A DNA stretch of 64,000 nt from assembly GCA_024138015.1 (NCBI GenBank), contig JAMXBB010000011.1, forward strand, positions 38,863,068 to 38,927,067. Direction: 5' to 3'. This DNA is from Lumnitzera littorea. Lineage: Eukaryota; Streptophyta; Magnoliopsida; Myrtales; Combretaceae. Each line of letters begins with the position of its first letter. Within the stretch, counting starts at the first letter, position 1. The notes beneath the pieces are model-generated. The model had not been told where the DNA came from, did not search any database, and saw only the letters and a program-made list of their open reading frames with translations. Of this stretch, positions 11,219-22,600 are shown one piece after another. Both the position numbers and the translations under genes were made by a program.

Positions 11219-12960
11219 ATGAAGTTTTTAATGTTATCTAAATATTCAATTCATCATGGCATTATTAGGGTGGAAATGGTAGATTACGTAAAAATTATTG
11301 TCTATGCAAATGAAAATATAGTGATGGGTAGTTGGGGGCTAAAGTATGATAGGGGACTCGTTAAGAAGTTAAAAACTAGGAAGGATTTGAACTTTTCTTA
11401 TTTCAGTCGGAGAATTTGTAAATGTGCTGGAGTTGACCCGAGTGATGTTGAACTCGTGCATAAGCATCCCTTTTTTCCATGATACTGGAGTTATCTACAA
11501 GTTAATGGCCATTAAAGACAATGAGGATGTTGAAAATTTCATTGAGATGACGAAGTCTTTTCGGGAATGAAGTATTCAGGAAGTGTATATAAAGCACATT
11601 AGGAAATCAAGTACCTGGGGTAAGCATGAAATACATGAGCCAGACAATCCAACCTTTTCAAATCTTAATGTGCATTCAACAATGACTAATGCGAAGCAAA
11701 CAAATGTAGATCAATCAAATGAACCATACATAGATTTCTCTGAAAACAAGCACATAAATATTACAGAAGAGCAACTTGATAAAGCATTAGGTCCTATTAT
11801 CGAACATGAAGAGTCTTATGATCCATACACAGAGAGAATGCACATAGACATAAATGTTGATGATGGAGAGAATGCGACAAATGCAGATGGTGATGAAAAT
11901 GATGGGGATGGTGATGAAGATGATGTTAGCTCAAAAGATGACTATGCTGAGGATTTGGGAGAGCCCTAGGTAAGACCATATGTTGTCTGGAGCAACATAC
12001 CGGTCCGGCCACTTCGCGGCGATGGCTCGAGCAAGTCCTACCGTCAAACTGGTGAAGTATCGTCTAGCAAGCAGTTTCAAGACTTTCCACAAATAAACAA
12101 ACCTGTTGATAAGCTTGTGAGAGATCCTACTCCATTTTACAACAGTTAGTATGATGACAACAGTTACGTAATATTTGAGAGAGATGTTAATGAAATGTAT
12201 AGTAACATCATTAGCTTTGATGACTTGAGTGTTGGTATGCGTTTTAATACAAAAAAAGGATCTTATAGATACAGTTACATCATCAGCTTTGATGACTTGA
12301 GTGTTGGTATGCATTTTAATAAGAAAAAGGATCTTATAGATACAGTTAAGTCATTCCTCTTAACGAACCATTGTAATTTTTATATGGACATTTCGAAATC
12401 GATTATATACGTAGTCTATTATAACAAGAAAGAACAGGGTTTTAAGTGAAGTATACGGGCTTATTTGAAAAAAGTAAAGAGTCTTTTCAAAATAACAATT
12501 CTACAGACTTTGCACACTTGTGTGAACCCGATGATGAACATGATCATCTTTAGAGTCTGTACTTATACTTATTAAAAGTGGCAAATATATAGGATCCCTT
12601 GCTCCCATGCATGTACTATTGTAACGAGTATGAGGGTCAACAGCAAATTGACAATAAGGTAATGGTATAAGTAAGCAAACCAGATAAATTGTTACCAAGC
12701 TCATTTCTACCTAATTGGTGACGAACTGAACTAGCTGCAAGTTAGCTTCCCTTATCTCTACTCGAACATTGACTTACTACAAAAGAAAGGTAAACATAGG
12801 CGTAAGCGATATCACATGGAGATGGATGTTCGAAAGCGATCTGATAAAACTAGATGCAGCGTATGTAAGTGGGAAGGACATAATTGGAGGAGGTTTCCGA
12901 AGATTAATAAGGCTGGTACATATTCTCTTTCTATCTAGGCATTACATTATAATACATGCA
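11219..12960 (+). pseudogene. MULE transposase remnant lacking the DDE core (MULE-2)
   Basis: Two open pieces (11219-11482 and 11583-11969) form the N-terminal part, ending in an Asp/Glu-rich linker. The MuDR-type domain follows to 12449 (GMRFNTKK, YVVYYNKK), then RAYLKKVKSLFKI and HTCVNP near 12453-12530. The next recognisable piece is WQIYRIPCSHAC (about 12572-12610), the SWIM zinc finger that normally lies after the catalytic domain. The C-terminal zinc knuckle (RCSVCKWEGHN, near 12853-12885) comes after it. So about 400 residues holding all three catalytic acids are missing between roughly 12530 and 12572. Stops and frameshifts are also present. A donor-like GTACAT near 12915 and an acceptor at 13018-13019 suggest splicing into the PMD gene. 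Confidence 0.8.
12205..12348 (+). repeat. 72-bp in-frame tandem duplication
   Basis: ACATCATTAGCTTTGATGAC at 12205 returns as ACATCATCAGCTTTGATGAC at 12277. The copies differ at only a few bases. Because 72 is a multiple of three, the duplicated 24 residues (IISFDDLSVGM.F) stay in frame within the N-terminal module of the transposase. Confidence 0.85.
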
Positions 12961-13550
12961 TAAGTATAATGATTAAATTTTTTTTTTTTATGTACTAAAC
13001 ATGTTATATGTGATTGCAGAATTGATGGAGCTAGGATCGATTAATCCACGCATACTTACAAGGCAAGCCAATCACCGTTCACAGGCTGTTTGGGAGTGTA
13101 GGGTGAGTAATGTCATTATCATTTACAATCAATTCTTTTATTAAAAATGTGTTACTTGCTAACTTAACTGAATGTTTGTTTACGAGGTGGCCTATGCACT
13201 ATGAGTATGGTGCAGTAAAATGTCATTTCTTAAGGATGAGCGAGATATCCCTATATATCCTAGGGTAGAGCCTTACATCTAAGAGGCTGGGTTTTGGGGA
13301 GTTGCACAACTTCCATTTATTCAATTGGATTGGCATTTGATTACAGCACTTGTTGAAAGATGAAAGCCTAATACACTCATGTTCTACCTACCCATTGAAG
13401 AGGCAACTATCATACTGTAAGATGTTGAGATCCAACTTGAACTTCTAATTGAGGGGTTCACAATGATGAGCTAGATAGAGACAGATGATGAAGAGAGCTA
13501 AGCTAATGTAGGGGAGAGATTACTAGGCGTCAAGCCTGCTCGAATGAAGG

Positions 13551-13555
13551 GTACT
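13551..13555. repeat. Target-site duplication GTACT (left)
   Basis: Identical to 16497-16501. Confidence 0.85.
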
Positions 13556-16496
13556 TGTAAGCCCCAATGTTAAGCCAAGTAACCGTAGGATTGAACTTAG
13601 AACCCAAGGTTTAGGGCGATCGGTTAAAAGATCCGATCAAACCCAAATTATAAACTATTAAGAAGAATATTAGTAAAAATGACCTCGTAAACTTAAATTT
13701 AAGAAAATAATTAATAAAATAAGAGACTATAAAATTTTCAAATTTTAAGCATAATAATTGCTAATTACCAAAAAGGCAAAAAGTGTAATTTAATAACTAA
13801 TAAATTACTAGAGATAGATTATATGTGTACTAAAAATAATATAATGACCTAAATAATATTTAAGAATATTTATTTGTACTATATATGAATATACATGTAA
13901 GTATAAATACGCGTAATTACTTAAAATACGCGAAATGTGTTAAAATAATACTAAATGCTTAAAGAAAATTCATAATTAATTAAGGAAAAATCAAGAAAAA
14001 TCATAAATCATCCAGAATTGGGTCGTGGCAGCTGGGAAAAATAAGAAAAAATTCGGCCAATTAAATTAAGACAACACAAAAGCCAAAAAATAAGGGATAA
14101 GGCAATTGTCTTATCCCATTTAATGCACAATAAATCCCACAAAGCCCTAAAAATAGCAGGAAAAATCACAGAGCTCATTTGGGTAGTTTGGAAAGTGAAA
14201 AAAATAAAGAGAGATGAAAATTAAGAGAAAAATTCGGTTTAGAAAAAAAATTAGAAAAATTGTGCAATTAGGGCTTTCAAAGGGAACCTACACCAGACGA
14301 GGAGCTGGGAGTGGACGGCCACCACCACCACACGGTGGTGGCAGCGCCTAGGTTGACCGATAAGGCCACGGCGGCCCGCGGTGGCCGGAGCCACCAAAAA
14401 CGGTGAGTCCGATTTCCAACCCGATTCTTGTGAAATTTTGTAAAAATAGTAAATATAACTAGAAAATTATGAATTTTGTTATTCTGAGATATTTTTATAT
14501 GTAGTTTGTAGGAAAAATATTATTTTGATAAAAACATATCCCGTAATATAGGGTCCTTAAGAAATCATGCAAAACCAAGTACATTTCGGTTTAGAAATAA
14601 ATGACCTTAGGAGTGTAGTTTGGAGCTCAATTTTTTTTCTGTAGGATGCTCTTGTGATATAGAACAGTGCTATAAAACCATTTTTTTTAAATTAATTTTC
14701 GAAATTTTTAAGTTAATTTTTAGTCCTAAAATGATGGAAAAATTGAGTAATTTGGAGTTAATTAGGTGATTAGGATATTAATTACTGATTTAGATAGTAA
14801 TTAGATATTTAGGGATGTTAATCTCTGATGTGGAAACTTAATCCTAGTCTATGGAGTGTTAAGTGTAAGTAATGAAGGTGTTATGTGGTAAATGTAGAAA
14901 ATTAGGAATATGTAGAATTGAAAATTAATAAATATGGAAAAATTAGGTTTAATTAGATAATAAAATAATGAAAATCGGAACATAACAAATCTGAAACAAA
15001 ATTCAATTTTAGGTAATTATATGAAAAATGTAAAAATTTCTCACAACATGAGTAAATTCAATACATTAATACGGATTTAAGTGTACCGGATGGAATAAAA
15101 TGCTGACTAGGGGTAGTGATTGTATTTAGGATATCTGAAAATAATGTGGTTAGTTTCACATTGTGAGTTGAAATAAATTTCTAGGGTTCGGGTACAAAAC
15201 AGTACCTAGAAATCGAACTAGAATCTAATTTAGAAATCGATGCGAAACCCGAACCTAAACCCAAACCTAGAATAATTATAAAGGACTTAAGACCTAGATA
15301 ATTAGGTATATTAAACCCTAAACAACACATAACAATAAGCGTTATAGGATAAGATGAACCTATAATAATTATATGAAAAGCTGAAACCACGTTTATGTTA
15401 TAGGGATGATCGGCGGTGGCCTGAGCAAATCGGACCTCGAGTGAGTGAGCAAGGAGTCGAGGTAAGTTGGGATTAATACGATGCTGTATTTTGGAGGCTT
15501 AAGATTATGCTTGGTTGTGCTTATTAGATAATAGAATGTGTGCATGTGCTTGATTATGGGTGATACTATGATTCTGTTTGTTGCTTTAACACATATTGTA
15601 TGAATTGTATGTAATGATTGATCACCCTAAACTGGACTTAATCAAATATACGACCAGTAATCATAATCGAACATATATGGCAACCTGTTAGGGGAACTTA
15701 GGACTCTCCGGCCAAATACTGACCTCTTCGGAAGGGATAGTGCAGGATTGCAAAATGGTCCCTTCTTCATCCTCAGTCGAACTAAGTGATAGGAAAGGAG
15801 GTCACGACGAGGGTGAAGATAGTGGTTCGAAGGTAGTCGCGGGAGGAGCAAGGTCCCCATTACACAAGCCTGGGTTTGGTCGTGAGCTGTTGCATTAACG
15901 GTAACTCCTCAACCCGGATTAGAGCGGGTGCAATTTCTCTAATCTCACGACGGGCTGGACAACGTTGTGAGATGGCATTTGCTTGCACATGCATTGCACC
16001 TAATAAGTGATTGAAAACCTTGTTGTATGTATGGTATAGTTTTAAGTCCTCCATCCTAACTTACTGAGCTGTAGTTGCTCACATCCCTATAGACATCGTG
16101 CAGGTGCTGGCTAAGAAGTGGCAACAACTACTCTGAAGCTAGCAACTGCTGGATCCTGAGGAGTGAGGAAAAATATTGAAGAATAAAACTATATTTTTAA
16201 GGTTTAAGTTTTTACTTTAGAACTGTTCATTTTGAATAATGTAACAACTAGGAAATATATTACGGAGAAATATTGTAAACCTTAATTGCAATAACTATAT
16301 TATAATCTATATATATATTTCCTCACTTTCTTAAATAAATGATTTATTTAAATTACAAACTGTTTCCTTCAAAGCGGGTTTATTATGAACGCCTTGTGTA
16401 GATCAAGTCTAAGATAGCGGTTGTAAGGCCAACTTCTATCTTAGGATGGTTTACACGGCGGGGGCTGTTACGACTCTACCGCTTCGGGGCGTGACA
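13556..16496 (+). mobile_element. Solo LTR, family A, copy 2 (2941 bp), nested in the PMD gene
   Basis: It begins TGTAAGCCCC and ends GGGGCGTGACA. A perfect 5-bp duplication, GTACT, flanks it at 13551-13555 and 16497-16501. It is the same family and orientation as 4120-7169. The target duplication differs from that of copy 1 (CCATA), so the two are independent insertions and not the two ends of one element. It contains no gag or pol. Its TATA box is degraded. Small indels separate the copies, including extra bases near 16255-16310. It inserted after the PMD gene became part of MULE-2. Confidence 0.92.
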
Positions 16497-16501
16497 GTAC
16501 T
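16497..16501. repeat. Target-site duplication GTACT (right)
   Basis: Identical to 13551-13555. Confidence 0.85.
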
Positions 16502-17711
16502 CACTTATCTCTAACGTGATTGCGAAAGCACTTCTGAATACTTTCCCGTAAGGTGAACGACGGAATATCCTGACAGTATACCCATGTGTACATACTCAAC
16601 TTGATGGAAGGATTCACATTTGCAGATAAATCCTCCAACCTTATTCACTTGATGTTCTTGCTACAGCTTTTGACATACAAACGACGCGAATGGTATGATA
16701 TGATATTATAAGTTCTCCTATTTGCTATCCTTTTCTCGGCCATAAGTGATAACCATCGTTGTTTGAGTGATTGTTTATTTTTATTTTCTTTTTCTTGTGC
16801 CCTTTAGGTTGTTTAGGAGCCTTATATGAAAGAGTTGTTGCTTCACTTCTGTATTATCCAGCGACACATTTGAACTGCCCTAGTACCATTCATATGTTTT
16901 CACATCATTGAGTAATGCTTTCCAGATTGTATCGTCAGGCAATTTAGTAGATATCAATACGTTCCACATGAGGTCAATACCTTAAAACAGCTCCACCAGC
17001 TAAACCTCCAAAGTAAAATGGATATTGACTGGATTAGCACAGACTTTTCCTACATCCAGTCTTGGCAACAGAGATACAGATTCCTAGTACACATCTAGGA
17101 TCCTCAAGAGGTCGACGAAAGCTACTGGTCATGGTATAGACAAATCATCTGGCGTTATATTACACACCACGGAGTTATTGTTGGTCAACTGGTATATACA
17201 TCTAAAATCATCCCTTTTTTTTTTTTTGCACTCATATATACTTACTATCATATGTACTAACATCTGTTTTTTTTTTTACTTATTTCTGGTGAACCTGCTC
17301 AGGAGTGTCAAACTAATATCTAATTATCCTACAGCACTAGGTATTGCAAATGGCGTACTTTACTTCATTGAGCAACGCAATGACCTTATTCTCTACCCAC
17401 AACAGGAAGGCGTACATGAGCCACCTCATGTAAACCACGACGGAGGGTAAGGATCACCTGCTAATAAGGATATGCTAGCTCTTTGTGCACCACTTAGGAA
17501 TAGAGCTAGAGTTCGAAAAGGTAGGGCTCAAGAGGTACGTTATCGGGTGGACTTTGGTGATGATATCTCACCACATGCCCGTCATTCTATAGACCTAGGG
17601 CATATTAACAAGGGATACAGCACATACCTTAAGTCAGGTGTTGCCTCCACCTCGAGAGCCGAATCCAGCTTCAAGACTGGATCAAACTCATACATGACTC
17701 CCAAGTTCTAG

Positions 17712-19289
17712 CAACATTTTAATCTCACGACTTCACTAGCTCCTCAAAAGCAACGTTTTACCCGCACACAGTCATCCATGGATGAGGGAAACTGATGTGT
17801 CTTCGAGGTTGTACACACGAAGAAGCACTACAATAAATGAATGGAAAAAGAAACAAAAAAGAAACTAGCAAAGCTTGGGCAGCTACCAAATAGATATGAC
17901 TCACCACTCGATTTTACTTGACCTACAATTCGTCGAATATGACATACCGATCCAAACTAAAGGGTCATTCGCCACTATTCCTTACTAAAGGAAATAAATA
18001 AGATTTAAGAGATAACAAGAATACTAAGGTTACTCAACGTGAGTAATTCTGTATTAGAAGCTAAATGTCTACGTATAAGGAAAGTGGAGGTTTATATACT
18101 TAGTTACTAGTGTTATTTTACATGTATGAAAAAACAAAAGGATATTTTACAATTAAGTTATATGAATCATACAAAAAATGAGTAAAAATGACAAAGAATG
18201 TTCAATACGGAAAAGAAAGAATAACTCTGAAATGTTGTGTTAGAAGACACGTGTCACTTAATGTCTAGACGTCAAGAGTATAGTATAAGTAGGCGGAAAC
18301 AAAAGTGCTGGTAGTCAGGGGTTGACCTTATCTGGATCAGGTCGAGAACGGATGAGTCTGGTTAGGAAGTCAACTGAGTTGGAGTTAGGCACCAGTAATC
18401 GGTTGAAGAGCTCGGCTCGATTAGTCTTTCATAGGTTACTTTATAGATCAAGACTTCCCAGCTGGGCAGGAGCATGTTAAACACATGTAAGGATTTGATA
18501 GACAAGTCAATAGGAGGTCAGATCGAGATAGGAGTCTTCGTCTCAGTTATGACTTAGAGCTAGTATTTTATGTATGAGTCCTTGGTATCCTCTAACTCGA
18601 CTTCTTATTATCGGTCCATGCGGTTAATTCCTATCAGCATCACCTATCAGCTTAACTCAACTACATTCAACCCATCCAACCGACCTAATTCCTCTTAAGG
18701 AACTTGAGCTCGACAATACACCACCTCAGCCTACTCAAACACACGACAGATGGAGACATTCACTTCTTTCACATGCCGTGAAGACCTTTACACAACATAG
18801 GCATCAATAGATATATTTTGTCTATTATTTTTATTTTCTCCTCTCTCTTTTTTTACCATTGTATTGATGTTGTCATTGACTCATAACAAATTATATATAT
18901 ATACTGATTATTCAAAATACAATTTACTTTTCATCAAATATTGCAATTCAATATATTATTTATTTATCCTAATTTTACAATTTGTAATTATTTTTCTTTT
19001 ATCGGACTCGTATGTTCATTGGATAATCATCCCGTGCGCTTATTTTTGCCCTACTTGCTATATTTGTTGAGGCGTTCCACCACTTATGATTTTATATAGA
19101 TAATTATTATATCAAACTTTCCATTTAGTTTCCAAGTTAAGGATTAAAAAAACATTACTTTGTTATTTTAGACTAGAAAAAATTACTAAGTTAAATAGAA
19201 TTTGAACTGAAAGCACATCTACTTAATACACTTTTAATATCACAATTTGAATTGAAGGCCTATCAAATGAATACTCTTTCGGTGTATAA
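17712..19289. other. 3' noncoding part of MULE-2
   Basis: I see no gene. The stretch follows the PMD stop and runs to the right terminal repeat. A short open frame at 18864-19070 is hydrophobic and AT-driven, with no family resemblance. Confidence 0.5.
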
Positions 19290-19480
19290 TTCAAATTCCA
19301 CTAAACTAGGCTATTGAAAATGTATTTATTATATGTGCCTTTAATGTAAAAAAATAAGTAATTAAAGATATATTAACTTGATGCGTTTTTCAATATACAT
19401 ATTCTTTTTTTTTTTTTTAAACAAGCTATTTTTCGTAATAATTTTTAGAAAAAAAAAAAAACCGTATTTATATAAAACTC
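19290..19480 (-). repeat. Right terminal inverted repeat of MULE-2
   Basis: Read on the minus strand it gives AAATACGG, ATTACGAAAAATAGCTTG, AATATGTATATTGAA and CGCATCAAGTTAAT in the same order as the left repeat. The inner limit is approximate. Confidence 0.75.
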
Positions 19481-19489
19481 TTTTTCGAG
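19481..19489. repeat. 9-bp target-site duplication of MULE-2 (right)
   Basis: TTTTTCGAG, identical to 10454-10462. It lies 121 bp before the GPAT9 start codon. Confidence 0.85.
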
Positions 19490-19610
19490 TTACTGCGTTG
19501 CGTAACGCGTACACTCTTTTTCTCCCCAACATGAAATGACAAATACAAGCAGAGCCCACGAATCCGAAATCCAAACATCGCTCTCTCTCCTCGCGCTACT
19601 TTATGTGAAA
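19490..19610 (+). promoter_or_regulatory. Short leader of GPAT9 with an upstream Met-Lys-stop uORF
   Basis: Only 121 bp separate the MULE-2 target duplication from the GPAT9 ATG. The strip has CT-rich patches typical of plant 5' leaders. At 19531-19539 it holds a minimal uORF, ATG AAA TGA. A second upstream ATG (19536) overlaps that stop and is in frame with GPAT9, which would add 25 residues. The transcription start is not visible from the sequence, so it is open whether the uORF lies in the mRNA. Confidence 0.5.
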
Positions 19611-22600
19611 ATGGAGAGCAGTAATGCAAAGCTAAATAGCTCAAGCTCCGAGTTGGACTTGGATCGACCCAATATCGAAGACTACCTGCCTTCCGGATCC
19701 TCCATCCAGGAACCTCTTGGCAAACTTCGCCTGTATTCGCACTCCTCCTTTTTCACTTCCGCACTTTTTTTTATCGGTTAATTTCTTTTTAGTATTAACA
19801 TTTTGTTGTATGAATCAATTAGGCGCGATTTGCTTGACATTTCTCCAACCCTGACTGAAGCTGCCGGTGCAATTGTTGATGTAAGTTGATCTTTTTGGTG
19901 ATTAAATTCTGGGTATTTTAATTGGATTCGTTTTGAATTGTTTAAAATGTGAAAGTTTGAATTTTGATTGGAATATGGGTTTTGAGATAGTTAATTGGTT
20001 GGTCTTGAATTGTTTGAAGTGTGAAAGCTCGGTTTTTGAATCGAAGTGGATTCTCAGTTATTTATTTGGATTAGTTTTGATCGTTTACAATGTGAAAGTT
20101 TGAATTTGGTTGCAAATAAATTCTGGGTTACCTAGTTGGATTGTCTTTTCAGTAATTTGAAATGTGAAAGTTCGAAAATTTTGTTGGAAATTGGAAGTTT
20201 TTGAATCATTTGAAATGCAGAAGTTTGGAATTTAATTGGATTTTTCTTTTTTGGGGGTTCCTGGGTGATTGGATATAGGATTCTTTTACGAGGTGTTTCA
20301 AGTCAAATCCACCCGAGCCGTGGAATTGGAATGTGTATTTGTTTCCTTTGTGGTGCTGTGGAGTACTGGTTCGGTATTTGATTCTTTTCCCTGTGCGGTA
20401 AGTATTCTAATGCTTTTTATTGGAACTTCATTTTGGTATTTTAATTTGAGGATGAGAAATTAATAATCTTTTATTGATTTTAAGCTTCCGATATAGTTCC
20501 CATTAGGCATTTGACTCTGTTCTTGGCAAGATTAGTGTTGTAAAGCTGGCTTTGGAAGTATAATATATGTAGTTTGCTTGGGATGCATAGTGTAATTTTC
20601 TTATTTTGAAGCGAAATTACATCTTATACTTTTTGCTAAGCATTAATCTTTGTTTTCCACTTTGAGTAATACATCACATAAATTAAGGTTTGGCATTTCC
20701 ACTCTAAAATATGAAGAATATTTTTGTCTGTGCCTATCTGGGTACATGCGAAATATCAGTATTGGATATTGAGACTCTCAGACAAATTTTCTAGTCTCCC
20801 ATTATTTTTGGTGGGGACAATTTTTATTATTGTACTGATTTAATTGTTCTCTAGTTGGTGTCATCATGCCTTTTGGGGCGATCAGTGAGGTTACTGATCA
20901 ATGTCATGGCATGAAAATGGAATGAAATGAAAGGCTTAGTTGTGGTATGTGAAACCTATCTCCTGATAATCGGTTGCCTCCCTTATGAAGGATCATAAAC
21001 TTGCGCTTTAATATGGCACCAGTGACTGGGAGTTCAGGCAATATCAAAATTATCCCTTTCATTTATGTTTTTTGCCAGATGATTGTTACCTGTTCTTCAG
21101 GGCATATTTGAGATTTTCTTTTTTTCTTCTTTTGCTTTTTTCTTTTTGTGTTTTTCATTCATTCATGTTGCCTTTTTCCTTAGAAAGTGAAAGAAAGGAA
21201 AAGAAGGCAAGGAGGGAAGTGATTTTTGTAGTTTTGTTTGGACAGTTGGAAGGAGACACAATGCTCCTTTTATCATATCTGTATTGTTTCATAAGTTTAA
21301 GGCTTGTTTTTGGCATATATCAATTATTGTGACATGAAACTTTGTTTCCTTCAGTTTTTTTATCTTTCCATTTAATTTACAAAGGAAATAAAGATGGAAG
21401 AGATCCCTTCATCAATTCTTCAATTTATTCCATTTATAACTTAGGTTGCCAAACATAAAAAATCATCAATCTCTTTTGTTTCATTTCACTTGTTTACACT
21501 ATCTCAAACCAAGAGTAAAACGATGCATATTACATATAAATGACTTCTTATTCTTGGTGTTCATTGGATGTTAAGTCTTTGTATGTGTTGATTAGTCATT
21601 GTATCTCATCCTCCCTTTCCTAAAGTGATTTCTTAAGTTGGTTTTTCTAATTGTAATGCAGGGTTCTGGTATTGACAATTGGATGGATCATCTTCCTTGG
21701 ATCATTTATTCCTGTGCACCTTTTGCTCAAAGGACATGACACATTGAGAAAAAAGCTGGAGGTTTGATACCTTTCTTGATTCTTTATGCTTAGGCCATTT
21801 CTAATTGATGAAAAGTGGTCTGATTTGATCTACTTAACATCATAATAAAAACCTTTCATGGGAAATTCTGTCTTATGATTTTCCTGTATACCCCTTGCTT
21901 GTTTGGATTGAAAACTGATTTTTCCAGTTAATCTGAATATGGAAGAATAAGCTTCTGCTAGAGAAAGCTTCTCTTAAGTATATCAATCTCATTCATCATC
22001 TTGTCCATTGTTCATTTCATATATTTAGAATTTCTTATGTATTGGAACGTATAGAAGTTAGGTTACTATAGAAGTTTACTTGTTCTTTCTGTTTTAATTC
22101 TAATGATCTTGAAAAGTATGAAAGAGAATAATTTACTTCTCATATTCTTGTCTACAAAATTATTTAGAAAGACTTGTTTCGTATTATGCATGATTAGCTT
22201 GCTCTCACTCTGGAAAGCTCACTTTTCTTGCCAGAGGGCGTTAGTGGAGTTAATGTGCAGCTTTTTTGTTGCTTCATGGACTGGTGTTGTCAAATACCAT
22301 GGGCCACGGCCCAGCATACGTCCTCAACAGGTATTTCTAGCCCAGCTTCATGTATTTAAACTGTTCATTTTCTATGATTTCATGCATGCCTCATGATCAC
22401 TTTTAGTAGCATACAGTTTTTTATATGTGCCTGTTTTGTGGTTAATCTCATCTTTTATTTGTGGAACAGGTTTATGTTGCCAACCACACTTCCATGATTG
22501 ATTTTATCATTTTGGAACAGATGACTGCATTTGCCGTCATCATGCAAAAGCATCCCGGTTGGGTTGGTCAGTAGATTACTATATTCTTACAGTACTTGCA

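Larger units (their letters stand above)
13020..17711 (+). pseudogene. Plant mobile domain (PMD, aminotransferase-like) gene of MULE-2, split by a solo LTR
   Basis: The first exon starts after an acceptor at 13018-13019 and reads INPRILTRQANHRSQAVW; it ends near 13102 at GTGAGT. The next block (about 13187-13550) has EAGFWGVAQLPFIQLDWHL, then ITALVER and ATIIL. This is the classic PMD core, as in MAIN/MAIL1 and the long PP7-like proteins. The LTR breaks it at 13551. It resumes at 16502 with GFTFADKSSNLIHLMFLLQ, then DIDWISTDF, SWQQRYRF and SWYRQIIW (about 16920-17160). A C-terminal open piece ends at 17711 and includes DFGDDISPHARHSIDLGHI. In-frame stops are present. PMD proteins of the host act in gene and transposon silencing; the role of transposon-borne copies is not settled. 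Confidence 0.8.
10463..19480 (+). mobile_element. MULE-2: Mutator-like element carrying a transposase remnant and a PMD gene
   Basis: The outer 19 bases at the left, GGTTTTTATATGAATACGG, and at the right (reversed), GAGTTTTATATAAATACGG, match at 16 positions. Similarity continues inward for at least 100 bp. The element is flanked by a perfect 9-bp direct repeat, TTTTTCGAG, at 10454-10462 and 19481-19489; nine bases is the usual Mutator duplication. Total length is 9018 bp, or about 6.07 kb without the nested LTR and its duplicated target. Order: left terminal repeat, noncoding leader with a microsatellite, transposase remnant (11219-12960), intron, PMD gene (13020-17711) split by a solo LTR, noncoding 3' part, right terminal repeat. 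Its right end lies 130 bp from the GPAT9 ATG. Confidence 0.88.

Noticed and set aside
4120..16496. Reading the two 3-kb repeats as the 5' and 3' LTR of one retrotransposon spanning 4.1-16.5 kb.
   Set aside because: Each copy has its own perfect 5-bp duplication. The DNA between them contains MULE, MITE and PMD sequence, not gag-pol.
19536..19610. Using the ATG at 19536 as the GPAT9 start.
   Set aside because: The ATG at 19611 gives 376 residues with the family's usual N-terminus. The 25 extra residues look like leader sequence. It is kept as a finding only.
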